DNA of 64,000 bases from an uncultured Actinomycetes bacterium. Its GTDB lineage: Bacteria; Actinomycetota; Thermoleophilia; Solirubrobacterales; Solirubrobacteraceae. A program made the position numbers and the translations under genes. Location of the stretch: assembly GCA_937888775.1 (NCBI GenBank), contig CALAQT010000149.1:1-64000 (forward strand). The letters are read 5' to 3'. Shown here one piece after another: positions 1 to 8,111 of the stretch. Below the pieces are notes generated by a model, which worked only from the letters and a program-made list of their open reading frames with translations, ran no database searches and was not told the origin of the DNA. Position 1 is the first letter of the stretch, and each line of letters starts with the position of its first letter.

Positions 1-126
1 TGCAGGTCGATACCGTTCACCGGCAGGACCTGCTCAGTCCAGGCGATGCTCACGGTGGAGCCTCCTTGGAATCGGTAGCAGCTGCGTGTCGACCCTGGTC
101 GGTCCGTTGCTGCGCGGGGAGCGCTG

Positions 127-591
127 GTGCTCGGTCATGGGTGGGGTGCGTCCCGGCTGTTCCCAATGGTGCGCGCTACCTGGTCGGGGGTCTTGCTTAT
201 AAAGAATGGCACGGAATCCTACGCCGTCCACCAAGAGATCGGCGTCGCCATAGGCAAGAATAAGCTAGTCATTCCGCTTGTCGAGACAGGTGTCTCGCCT
301 ACTGCTTTAGTCCTACTCCAAGGGCTCGAGTACATCGAGTTCGACCCAGCCAACCCGGCGCAAGCGTTGAACACCCTCACTACACACATCGCCTTCATGG
401 CGGCAAATGTAGAGCGCGTGCGGAGGTCATCCCCGCCCGCACCATCGCCACCTCTGCAGGCGGCTGCGAGCGCCCCCGCTGCTCCGACCGTTGACTTAGT
501 TGTGAACGTGCAAATCGACCGCGAGGTCGCGTTGGCCTTGGCCCTCCTCGCCGGGATTCTGATTGTCGCCGTCGTCGTTAGCGCCCAGTAG
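127..591 (+). CDS. TIR-domain protein remnant with C-terminal membrane anchor
   Basis: The translation from a GTG at 127 contains the second half of a TIR domain. The stretch around NGTESYAVHQEIGVAIGK and the following LVIPLVE and GLEYIEFDP resemble TIR proteins that act as NADases or signalling modules. A Pro/Ala-rich linker and one C-terminal membrane helix (about residues 132-152) follow. The first half of a TIR domain, including the FISY-type strand, is absent: the frame is open only back to a stop at 76, and no TIR sequence is seen upstream in other frames. I read it as a 5'-truncated gene. The TIR assignment is fairly firm; whether it is expressed is doubtful. Confidence 0.5.
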   Translation: MLGHGWGASRLFPMVRATWSGVLLIKNGTESYAVHQEIGVAIGKNKLVIPLVETGVSPTALVLLQGLEYIEFDPANPAQALNTLTTHIAFMAANVERVRRSSPPAPSPPLQAAASAPAAPTVDLVVNVQIDREVALALALLAGILIVAVVVSAQ

Positions 592-620
592 AGCGCCCCT
601 TACCTGCAGCCGTCCCTTGG

Positions 621-682
621 GACCAACGTGGACGCCCGTGTGGTCAGATTGGATCCCCGTGCGGTCAGCATGGAGCCCCGTG
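621..682 (+). repeat. 21-bp tandem units, probable IS terminal repeats
   Basis: Two adjacent 21-bp units (641-661 and 662-682) share the pattern GGTCAG-N2-TGGA-KCCCCGTG. A shorter related unit precedes them (621-640) and a further one lies at about 831-853. Multiple short repeats of this kind are typical of the ends of IS21-like elements. No transposase remains next to them, so the link to IS21 is an inference. Confidence 0.45.
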
Positions 683-741
683 GAAGTTGGGGGTAAGTAG
701 TCGTTTAGAGGCCATTTTCGGCCCCTCCTGAATACAGAATT

Positions 742-794
742 AGAAGCCTACCTTGCCAAGGTAAGGGTCGCGAGTTCGGGCCTCGTCTCCCGCT
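742..794 (+). other. tRNA-Gly(GCC) 3' fragment, att-like
   Basis: The sequence has an anticodon arm with loop TTGCCAA (753-759, anticodon GCC), a T arm GCGAG-TTCGGGC-CTCGT and the 3' acceptor strand CTCCCGC (787-793). The 5' half is missing: the bases where GCGGGAG and the D arm should be do not match. This is a partial tRNA-Gly gene of the kind left by integration of a mobile element. Confidence 0.6.
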
Positions 795-1452
795 CTCGAT
801 CTCGCGTGTGGATGTCGGTGGGGTTCCCGTATGACCAGCGTGGATCCCCGTGGATTTTCGGGAAGGTACCGTTCTTGGGTACGGCCTAAGAGCACTACGC
901 TCCCAAGGTATGGTTTCTCGAGCCCCGAGCCGCGCTGCCCGCGCCAGTAGTGGTGGTCGAGCAGGCTCGCACCTCGCGTGCCGGGACAGACAGGCCGCAG
1001 AGAGCGGCAAAGTAGCAGCCTAGACTTTCCTGGAACGCTACTTTCCCCAAAGTGGTGCTGACCGTCAGCGCGGCGGGGGCGCGCCCGCCCTCCGAGGACA
1101 ACGATGCTGGCCTGGACGAGGAGCCCCTCACCGGACAACCCTGGTCTTGTACTCCATCGTGGTTACCGATGCTGGGCTGCGCCGGCGCCGTGGCCGCCGT
1201 CGCCCTCATCGTCCTCATCGCCGTCATCGTCGGCCTTGCCGGCGGCAATGACCGCGGTCGGGGTAGCCGCGCTCCTCTATGCCTTGCTGCTCCTGGTCAG
1301 GGGCAGCGCAATGCGATTTGTTCCCGGGGACCTTCGCCCGATGCGGCGCTTCGCGCGTGGCGGCTGCGTCGTCGCTCGCTTGGCATACGCCATGGGCGGT
1401 TGGCGCTCTTGAGACAACGGTGAGCGGAGTGCTTGATGCCGTGGTCGGGCCG

Positions 1453-1608
1453 TCAGTAGTAGTGCCGCCGGCCCCCGACGGCGTGCCCCATCATTCCCGC
1501 CAGCGCGAGGATGGCGCCGATCACGACCAGGATGATCCCAATGGTCCAAAGGAGAGGGATCACGGCCACGAACCCGATGACCATCAGGATCACGCCCAAC
1601 AGAATCAT
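1453..1608 (-). CDS. DUF6131-like small membrane protein (51 aa)
   Basis: The gene starts at an ATG at 1608 with GAAGGGA eight to nine bases upstream, which decides the start over longer forms. The protein begins MILLGVILMVIG, contains a hydrophobic segment with LLWTIGIIL, and ends in GGRRHYY. That tail and the roughly 50-aa length are hallmarks of the small actinobacterial DUF6131-type membrane proteins. Two membrane helices (about 2-19 and 21-38) are likely. The function is unknown. It lies next to other membrane and stress genes in this block. Confidence 0.75.
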   Translation of the reverse strand: MILLGVILMVIGFVAVIPLLWTIGIILVVIGAILALAGMMGHAVGGRRHYY

Positions 1609-1762
1609 TGGTCTGTCCCTTCGGTAGGTGACTAAGGGGTAGCAATCGCCATCATACGATGGGGTTCGGGATTTAGGGCTAGCAGTAGCGCACCGTCGCT
1701 CTCGAGTCGCCGCCCGCAGCGAGGATCGGGTAACGCGGTGGCTGGCGCCGTAGACTGCCGGG

Positions 1763-3175
1763 GTGATCGCTCGCTTCGTCGACGCGGTGGACGCCCGAGC
1801 GGGCGCTGTCATCGAGGCGGCCAGCAGCAAGCATCACCGACGCCGCCTGGCTCGTGTCGGGTCCGCCCACGCGTTCGAGGGAAGGCGCGATGCATGGTCC
1901 AGTGGGCCACCGCTCCCGCGTGACGGGAACCGGATGGACGTCTACATCGATGGCAAGGCGGCTCTGCCCGCGATCGCCGATGCGGTGCGTGCCGCTGAGT
2001 CGTTCGTCCACGTCGCCGGCTGGACAATCGACCCGGACTTCGCCATCGAGCACGAGCCAGAGCTGGTGACGGTGCGCGATCTGCTCGCCACGGCCGCCCG
2101 ACGTGTCGATGTTCGGGCGCTCGCATGGGCTGGGGCGCCAGTCCCCGTGATGCATCCGACGCGCGCGGATGCCGCACGCTCGATGAGCGCGCTACTCCGC
2201 GGGACACGGATTCACGGCGCGTTGGACAAGCGCAATCGGCCGATGCACTGCCATCACGAGAAGCTGGTCATCGTCGATGGAACGGTGGCGTTCGTCGGAG
2301 GCATCGACCTCACCGACTTGGGCGGGGACCGCTACGACGCCTCACCACATCCAAGCGGCCGTGCCTTGGGTTGGCACGATGTCCTCGCCCGCCTCAGCGG
2401 CCCCACGGTGGCGGATGTCGCATCACATTTCGCCTTGCGCTGGGAGGCCACCACAGGGGAGCGTCTCCCGGCGATTGCCACCCCGCCGCCCGCTGGGACC
2501 AGTCGCGTGCAACTCGTGCGCACCGTCCCTGAAAACACGTACAGAGCTTTGCCCCGTGGCGACTTCAGTGTCCTCGAGACGTACGTGGCAGCCTTTCGCA
2601 ACGCCCACCGACTCATCTACATCGAGAATCAGTTTCTCTGGAGCACAGAGGTGGTTGCGGTGCTTGCTGAGCTTCTGCGCCGGCCTCCGGCTGATGATTT
2701 CCGCCTCTGCATCGTGCTCCCGAAGCGCCCCAACAACGGCAACGACGACACGCGCGGTCAGCTCGGTGTGCTCCGGGAGGCGGATCGCCACGAACGTCTG
2801 CTTGCAGGGACCATCGGCCCACCCAATAGCAGCCGGCCGGCGGTGTATGTCCATGCGAAGGTGTGCGTCGTCGATGACGCATGGCTCACGCTCGGATCGG
2901 CGAATCTCAACGAGCACTCGCTGTTCAACGACACCGAGGTCAACCTAGTCACGGACGACGCAACGCTGGCTCGACAGGTTCGAGAACGCCTCTGGAGCGA
3001 ACACCTCGGCGAAGAGTGCGCCGGCCGCGATCCGATCGAGGTGGTCGAGAACGTTTGGCGCCCGGCGCTGACGGCATCGGCGCCGCACACGCGGCCCCTT
3101 CGTCCGCTGCCCGCGATCTCACGGCGGTCGGCACGCCTGAAGGGACCGTTGAAAGGATTGTTGGTCGATGGCTGA
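1763..3175 (+). CDS. phospholipase D family protein
   Basis: This 470-aa protein has two PLD (HKD) motifs: HCHHEKLVIVDGTVAFVGG near residues 161-180 and VHAKVCVVDDAWLTLGSAN near 362-380. The paired motifs form one active site for cleavage or transfer of phosphatidyl groups, as in cardiolipin synthases and PLD phosphodiesterases. No N-terminal membrane helix is seen, so a soluble or peripheral phosphodiesterase is more likely than a classical cardiolipin synthase. The start is a GTG with a weak ribosome site; a later start around residue 58 is possible because the conserved part begins after a basic N-terminus. It converges with the PAP2 gene, with 15 bases between the stops. Confidence 0.8.
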   Translation: MIARFVDAVDARAGAVIEAASSKHHRRRLARVGSAHAFEGRRDAWSSGPPLPRDGNRMDVYIDGKAALPAIADAVRAAESFVHVAGWTIDPDFAIEHEPELVTVRDLLATAARRVDVRALAWAGAPVPVMHPTRADAARSMSALLRGTRIHGALDKRNRPMHCHHEKLVIVDGTVAFVGGIDLTDLGGDRYDASPHPSGRALGWHDVLARLSGPTVADVASHFALRWEATTGERLPAIATPPPAGTSRVQLVRTVPENTYRALPRGDFSVLETYVAAFRNAHRLIYIENQFLWSTEVVAVLAELLRRPPADDFRLCIVLPKRPNNGNDDTRGQLGVLREADRHERLLAGTIGPPNSSRPAVYVHAKVCVVDDAWLTLGSANLNEHSLFNDTEVNLVTDDATLARQVRERLWSEHLGEECAGRDPIEVVENVWRPALTASAPHTRPLRPLPAISRRSARLKGPLKGLLVDG

Positions 3176-3190
3176 GGGGCGCGCCCGCTG

Positions 3191-3919
3191 CTAGCGTTGC
3201 TCTGGTGCCCTGGGATGGTGTGCGGTTCGGATGCCGAAGATTGGCCTGGTCAGCCTCCCCAAGGACAGGCTGAGTGATGTCCACGCCACCCCGACCAGGA
3301 GGCCGCCGGCCACGTCGCTCGGCCAGTGCGCGCCGACGTCGATGCGACTCAGCGCGGCTCCCACGGCAACCGCGCCGACCAGTATCCAGCACCCGATATA
3401 AAGGATGCGGGGCAAGCCTCGCGCGAGAAGAACAATAGCGAGCACGCCCAACCAAACAAAGAATGCGACATGGCCACTCGGGAAGCTGTAGCCGGTGAGA
3501 TGAGACACGGTATGGGGAAGGCCGGTCGGGCGTGGCCGCGCAATCACGTTGTTGATGCCGGTATAGATGACGACGTACAGCGCGGAGAACGCGACGAACA
3601 GCGTGGCTGGTCGCCGAAACAGAAAGGTGATCAAGATGACTGCAGCGCCGACGCCGACACCGATGAATCCCTCGAACGCTGAGATAAACGCGTTGAAGGG
3701 CGGGATGGCGCCGGCGTTCACCGATTGAACATCGACTGCGATGGGACGGTCGAAGAAGAACGGAGCCGGGTGAATTGCCACCGCGACAGTGAGGATCGCA
3801 AAGAGCACGCCCGTCACCGCGAAGATGGCCATGAAGCCGGGATCAACCTCGCCGACGATGCGATGACCGAGGGAGGAGGACCGTCCAAGCATGGCTAGGA
3901 TTGTCGCCGATCCGCGCAC
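3191..3919 (-). CDS. PAP2 family phosphatase (membrane)
   Basis: A 242-aa integral membrane protein of the PAP2 lipid phosphatase superfamily with about six hydrophobic segments. Motif 2 is FPSGHVAFF and motif 3 is SRIDVGAHWPSDV (SR-X5-H-X3-D), which carry the catalytic His pair. Motif 1 is NNVIARPRP: the usual Lys seven residues before RP is replaced, so phosphate binding may be altered. It probably dephosphorylates a prenyl or glycerol lipid phosphate at the outer membrane face. It is divergent from a second PAP2 gene (3963), with 43 bases between the starts. Confidence 0.8.
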   Translation of the reverse strand: MRGSATILAMLGRSSSLGHRIVGEVDPGFMAIFAVTGVLFAILTVAVAIHPAPFFFDRPIAVDVQSVNAGAIPPFNAFISAFEGFIGVGVGAAVILITFLFRRPATLFVAFSALYVVIYTGINNVIARPRPTGLPHTVSHLTGYSFPSGHVAFFVWLGVLAIVLLARGLPRILYIGCWILVGAVAVGAALSRIDVGAHWPSDVAGGLLVGVAWTSLSLSLGRLTRPIFGIRTAHHPRAPEQR

Positions 3920-3962
3920 AGCCGCCAGGGAGACTCACTAACATCATGCCTATCATGTTGGC

Positions 3963-4685
3963 GTGAGCGAAGCCAGTCGGGCTGCGACCGAGGTCCTGGC
4001 CGGCGAGCCGGGTCCGGCTGCGCGGAAGTGGCTGGGACCCGTGATCGTGATCGCAGCCCTCCTCTTCGTGGTCAACAGCCTCTTGGTCGTGAGCGGTATC
4101 ACGCGCAGTATGTTCGACGTGCCCGTTGAGCGCGCTGTGCAGAGCGTGCACTGGGGGCCGCTGACGTATTGGATGACGCTAACCAACGTAACAGGCGGTC
4201 TTGTCCAGGATCTGTTCGGCGCCGCCGTTGTCGTCGCAGTGTTTCTGTGGAATCGCCGCGCCGGGTGGCTGCTTGCACTGGGTGCCCTGGGGAGCTTGAT
4301 CGACCAGGTTGTCAAGGTGTCGATCGGACGACACCGGCCGACTGCCGATGTGGTGGCGATACTCGAGCCGTCCAACGGATACAGCTATCCCAGCGGCCAC
4401 GCTGTGTTCTTCACGTGGCTGTGGTTCATGCTCGCTGCGAGCCTGTCCCCGCATATACGGCCGAGGTGGCGCAAGTTGCTCTGGGGTCTGGCCGCTGCGC
4501 TGATTCTGCTGGCATGCATCGGCCGGGTGTGGGCTGGCGCACACTGGCCCACCGATGTGATCGGTGGGTTCCTGCTGGGACTGGCCTGGTCGGCGTTCAT
4601 CCTATGGTTGCCCGAACGTTGGCTTCCGACACCGAGTCGACGATGGTTTCGACGGCGCCACACGGATCCGCGGGTGACGGAATGA
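3963..4685 (+). CDS. PAP2 family phosphatase (membrane)
   Basis: A 240-aa PAP2 phosphatase with all three motifs: KVSIGRHRP (KX6RP), YPSGHAVFF, and GRVWAGAHWPTDV (R-X5-H-X3-D). Several membrane helices surround them, with a basic C-terminus. It starts at a GTG and overlaps the next gene by four bases (ATGA), so the two are translationally coupled. It differs from the neighbouring PAP2 by having the canonical motif 1 lysine. The substrate cannot be told from sequence; undecaprenyl- or phosphatidate-type phosphates are usual for the family. Confidence 0.8.
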   Translation: MSEASRAATEVLAGEPGPAARKWLGPVIVIAALLFVVNSLLVVSGITRSMFDVPVERAVQSVHWGPLTYWMTLTNVTGGLVQDLFGAAVVVAVFLWNRRAGWLLALGALGSLIDQVVKVSIGRHRPTADVVAILEPSNGYSYPSGHAVFFTWLWFMLAASLSPHIRPRWRKLLWGLAAALILLACIGRVWAGAHWPTDVIGGFLLGLAWSAFILWLPERWLPTPSRRWFRRRHTDPRVTE

Positions 4686-5305
4686 ACGCCCGCTCCCGTT
4701 TGGCCGCCAGCTTTCTGCTGGGAATCGCCGCGTTCGTTCCCGCCATCGTGTTCACCCCGTGGCAGGTCGCGGTTCTCGTTGGCTGGGACACGATGGCGGC
4801 AACCTTCGTCGGCTCTGTATTTCGGGCCACCCGGGGCAAGGACTCCGCGGCAACGAAGGAGATGGCGACCTCGGAGGACAACTCCCGGGTGGCCGCCGAC
4901 ACCTTCCTGGTCGGAGCCAGCGTCGCAAGCCTGGTGGGTGTGGTCTTCGCGCTTCTCAAGGCCGGCGGCGAAACCGGTACGGCTCACATCCTGATCATCG
5001 CCGTCGCGTTTCTCAGCATCGTGCTCTCCTGGATTACCGTTCACACCGTCTTCACGTTGCGCTACGCCAGGCTGTACTACTCAGCCGGAGGCGGGATCGA
5101 CTGGCACGCTCGCGATCGGCCCGACTTTGGGGACTTCGCATACGTTGCCCTCACCCTGGGAATGACCTTCCAGGTCTCAGACACGGACATCATCTCCAAG
5201 CCGATTCGGAAAGCCGCCTTGCGCCACGCTGTGTTGTCGTATGTGTTCGGCGTCGTGATCCTGGCAACGACCATCAACGTCGTCGCCAGCCTCCTCGCCA
5301 AGTAG
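4682..5305 (+). CDS. DUF1345 family membrane protein
   Basis: The ATG at 4682 overlaps the stop of the PAP2 gene (ATGA), which fixes the start; the frame is open further upstream only inside the PAP2 gene. The 207-aa product has four to five membrane helices and the DUF1345 signatures HTVFTLRYARLYY and a YVALTLGMTFQVSDTDI segment. The family has no known biochemical role. The overlap suggests a shared transcript with the lipid phosphatase, so a role in the membrane or envelope is a reasonable inference. Confidence 0.8.
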   Translation: MNARSRLAASFLLGIAAFVPAIVFTPWQVAVLVGWDTMAATFVGSVFRATRGKDSAATKEMATSEDNSRVAADTFLVGASVASLVGVVFALLKAGGETGTAHILIIAVAFLSIVLSWITVHTVFTLRYARLYYSAGGGIDWHARDRPDFGDFAYVALTLGMTFQVSDTDIISKPIRKAALRHAVLSYVFGVVILATTINVVASLLAK

Positions 5306-5356
5306 GAGTGGCTCGCTTCCCGCCACGCGGCGACCGGCGCCTTTAATCTCAAAGCG

Positions 5357-6232
5357 TTGGCGCAGAATCCATCCGTGCCCAAGGCAGTTCGACCGCTTGA
5401 ATCAGTCGGCGCGAGCGGGGCAACCCTGGCGCGCCACGCTGGCAACAGCCGTTCGGTGGAGGCCATGGCCCGTGGAGGTCTCGCAGCTCGCGGCATCACC
5501 TACCTCATCATCGCGTCGATCGCGGCGCAGATTGCGGTCGGCAGGGCAGCCCAGAGCGCCGATCAGAACGGTGCGATCGAGGACGTCGCCGCCCAGTCTT
5601 TTGGCCGGTTTCTTCTGATCGTCTTGGCTCTGGGCTTTGCCGCCTATGCGCTGTGGCGCTGGTCCGTGGCGGCCGTGGGCAGTCCTGGTGCCGGAGCGAA
5701 GTCAACGGCCGAGAAGTCGGGCCGACGGCTGGGCGCGCTGGCGAGCGGCTTCGTCTACGCGGGTCTCTGTGTCACCACCATTGTTGTGGTCGCTGGCCGA
5801 TCGGCGTCCTCGAGCACCCAACAGCAGCAGAGCACGACCGCTAGGCTGCTCGGACTTCCCCTGGGGCATGCACTGGTGATCGCCATCGGTGTCGGCGTCG
5901 TCGTCGCCGGATGCGCGGTGATCTGGTTTGCGTGCGCCCGAAAATTTGAGAAGAACCTGGCCTCCGAGAAGATGGGACCGCGAACGCGCACCTGGGCCAC
6001 AGGGCTGGGCGTCGCCGGTAACGGCGCGCTCGGCATCGTGCTCGTCCTGGTCGGCATCTTCCTCGTGCAGGCAGCCGCTGCCAACAATGCCAGCGCCTCC
6101 AAGGGTCTTGACCAGACGCTGCGCACCGTCGCCGCCGAACCGTTCGGCACGGCGCTACTGCTCGCCGTCGCCGTCGGGCTCGTCGCGTATGGTCTGTACT
6201 CGTTCGTCGAGGCGAGGTTTCGGCGCGTCTGA
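5357..6232 (+). CDS. DUF1206 family membrane protein
   Basis: A 291-aa protein built of three internal repeats, each with a pair of membrane helices, as in DUF1206. The first repeat begins near residue 36 with ARGGLAARGITYLII, and the later ones carry LGVAGNGALGIV and the C-terminal GTALLLAVAVGLVAYGLYS. The predicted start is TTG at 5357; a GTG at 5375 is an alternative. The family is of unknown function and common in actinobacterial stress loci. Its 3' end is duplicated just downstream (6310-6444). Confidence 0.75.
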   Translation: MAQNPSVPKAVRPLESVGASGATLARHAGNSRSVEAMARGGLAARGITYLIIASIAAQIAVGRAAQSADQNGAIEDVAAQSFGRFLLIVLALGFAAYALWRWSVAAVGSPGAGAKSTAEKSGRRLGALASGFVYAGLCVTTIVVVAGRSASSSTQQQQSTTARLLGLPLGHALVIAIGVGVVVAGCAVIWFACARKFEKNLASEKMGPRTRTWATGLGVAGNGALGIVLVLVGIFLVQAAAANNASASKGLDQTLRTVAAEPFGTALLLAVAVGLVAYGLYSFVEARFRRV

Positions 6233-6309
6233 CGTTCGACCGGCGAGCCCTGGATCCGGACTGATGGCGCTCGGAAACGACCGACACTTCGCGCGGTTCG
6301 GCGTCCAAC

Positions 6310-6444
6310 CCTTCGGCACGGCGCCACTGCTCGCCGTCGGGCTCGTCGCGTTATGGTCTGCACTCGTTCGTCGAGGTGAGGTGCCGACGGGTCTGACGCT
6401 CGGCCGCCAGGCCCTGGATCCGGACTGGATGGCGCTCGGAACGA
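6310..6444 (+). repeat. decayed tandem duplicate of the DUF1206 gene 3' end
   Basis: Bases 6310-6444 repeat 6140-6276, the last part of the DUF1206 gene and the bases after its stop. Shared blocks include TTCGGCACGGCGC, CTCGTTCGTCGAGG and CCCTGGATCCGGACT. Small indels break the frame, so the copy codes for nothing. It is a local duplication followed by decay. Confidence 0.75.
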
Positions 6445-6453
6445 GAAGGCCGG

Positions 6454-6630
6454 TCAGTCCTTGATCTTCTCGCCGAGCTCCTCGGCCTTGTCCTTGACGT
6501 TCTCACCGGCGTTCTTCACGTCACCGGCCACTCCCTGCTTCTTGCCCTCGGCCTTGAGGTGGTCGTCGCCAGTGAGGTCGCCCGCGGCCTCCTTCACCTT
6601 GCCCGCAACCTTGTCGCTGTCGCCACCCAT
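6454..6630 (-). CDS. CsbD family stress protein (58 aa)
   Basis: The gene starts at ATG 6630 with GGAGG nine bases upstream. The 58-aa product begins MGGDSDKVAGKVKEAAGDL and continues with GDVKNAGENVKDKAEEL, a Lys/Glu/Asp-rich amphipathic helical pattern typical of CsbD. These small general-stress proteins are induced by sigma-B-type or osmotic stress in other bacteria; their mechanism is unknown. It converges with the DUF1206 block. Confidence 0.9.
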   Translation of the reverse strand: MGGDSDKVAGKVKEAAGDLTGDDHLKAEGKKQGVAGDVKNAGENVKDKAEELGEKIKD

Positions 6631-7022
6631 TGTGTGACCTCCGTGGTAAACGTTCTGGTTCAGCCTAGACCGGATGTACCGGCCTGTGCGGGCGAGGTGG
6701 CGGGGCGGGGTGGCGAAAACGATGGGATCGCGCGCACGCCCCCGCGGTCGACTGCGCCCGAGAACCCAGTCACCGGTGGTAGGGTCACGACGATGCCTCG
6801 CCAGCCGACGGCTTTGTTGCTCCGGGGGGCGCGGTCAGTGTGGGGTGGGCGGTTTTGCGGCGGACATGACGCACTCCCGACGTTCAGTTGGAGCTGCCAG
6901 GGTCCGCCGAGACACCAAAACTACACGCTTTTTGAGGGGTGCTTGACGGGATGTCGACGGCCCACGGACGGGCTGCGACGGCCTGATTTCGTATTCACAA
7001 CGGCCCGATGAGGGGCCGATGG
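6631..7022. other. intergenic stretch without recognised gene
   Basis: Upstream of CsbD. The open frames here do not resemble any family, and I see nothing beyond the CsbD ribosome site at its left edge. Confidence 0.4.
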
Positions 7023-7064
7023 AGCGGGAGAAGGGACTCGAACCCTCGACATCCAGCTTGGAAG
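7023..7064 (-). other. tRNA-Gly 3' half joined to an element end (att junction)
   Basis: Read on the minus strand, this is the 3' half of a tRNA-Gly: loop CTTCCAA (7058-7064, anticodon TCC), 3' anticodon stem strand GCTGG, T arm GAGGG-TTCGAGT-CCCTT and acceptor strand CTCCCGC (7024-7030). The 5' half is absent. At the anticodon loop the sequence passes into the 188-bp repeat (7058-7245). Tyrosine integrases often cross over in an anticodon loop, so this looks like an attachment junction. The sequence differs from the intact tRNA-Gly at 50045, so it came from another gene. Confidence 0.65.
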
Positions 7065-7245
7065 GAATGGTGTCAAACAACCATTGACCCATAAGGACTT
7101 TCGCGCACGGATGACCGAAGACACCAAAACCTCGGGGTGCTCGATACGAGCTGAATAACCGCCCTGGCGCGGGAGGGGCGCCCCGTCCTGCGCCCTCCCT
7201 CCTCACTGTCGAGACCAATCCCATAGGAGCGCCTTCGTAGGCTAA
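7058..7245. repeat. 188-bp direct repeat, copy 1
   Basis: These 188 bases recur at 50130-50317 in the same orientation with three mismatches and no gaps. In both copies the repeat begins with TTGGAAGGAATGG and lies on the high-coordinate side of a tRNA-Gly sequence. No gene is evident inside it. It is probably the end of an integrative element. Confidence 0.85.
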
Positions 7246-7660
7246 CGCCAAACCGCCCGGCTCCGGAAGGCGCCGGGGTCAACGCCCCCGTTGGCGGCTC
7301 TGGCCAGTTGAGGACCCTCGACAGGGATCTCCTTCACACGCGGGACCTGGAGCCAACCGGTGTGGGCAGCTTCTTTCCAGCCGCGGTGGCTGGCTCTCGT
7401 GCGGGCGTGGTGGTCCGGGTCCGGCAGGTGCCGGGACGCGCGTTGGACCGTCGCAGCGCCCTGAACCGGAACCCGCGCAGTGATTGAGATGGGCCGCGCC
7501 CGGTCAGCCCCAGCCGCTAACCCTTCGCTGTCGTGTGCACGAGGAAGACGTTCACTTCGGCGAGACGTTCCTCGTCGCCCGGCCAGCGCACCGTCGCTCG
7601 GAGCTCGGTCTCCCCCGCCACATCCTTCCAGGCGACGAACTGCGGGTGCCCTGCAAGCGT

Positions 7661-7830
7661 CGCCGCGGCCTTCTTGAGGATCGAACGTTCCTCCTCGAGC
7701 ACCCGAACCTGTCGCCGCAGCCGCGAGAGCTCGTCGCGCTCGGCCGTGGTGAGGCCGTTGCGCTTGCCACCGTCGACGTCGGCCCGCTGCACCCACTCGC
7801 GGACGGCGGTCTCGGTTCTGGATGTTCGGC
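7661..7830 (-). pseudogene. IS3-family OrfA transposase remnant
   Basis: On the minus strand the frame reads TETAVREWVQRADVDGG, then LTTAERDELSRLRRQVRVLE and ERSILKKAA. This is the helix-turn-helix and leucine-zipper end of IS3-family OrfA. The sequence after KKAA leaves the family, and no OrfB or full N-terminus is present, so it is a scar. Bases 7246-7660 hold nothing else recognisable. Confidence 0.75.
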
Positions 7831-8111
7831 CGTTCGACGGTGGCGCCCGACATCTGGTTGGTGAAGCTCCGGGGTCGTGGGCTCGGGGACCGAAAATCGA
7901 CCCGACTATCGCCTCGGCCCCCGACTGCCTCTCGGTAGATCTCGATCGCCCGGCTGATGGCCAGGTTGACGCGATCTACCTCCGGGAGTCCCCTCCGTGA
8001 GGCCATAGTGACTGACCATATGTGCGCGCTTTGTCAAGCTGGACGGACACGTGCGGGCGAGCACGTCGTCGCCGCCAATTATGCCGGCTCAGCCACTCGG
8101 GGTGCTGGACC

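Larger units (their letters stand above)
592..1452. other. non-coding scar region without a convincing gene
   Basis: No frame here resembles a protein family. The stretch holds degenerate transposon-end repeats (about 621-682 and 831-853) and the 3' half of a tRNA-Gly gene (about 742-794), which suggests debris from past insertions. Confidence 0.5.

Noticed and set aside
641..682. Two 21-bp tandem units that could look like a CRISPR array.
   Set aside because: The units are directly adjacent with no spacers, number only two or three, and no cas genes are near.
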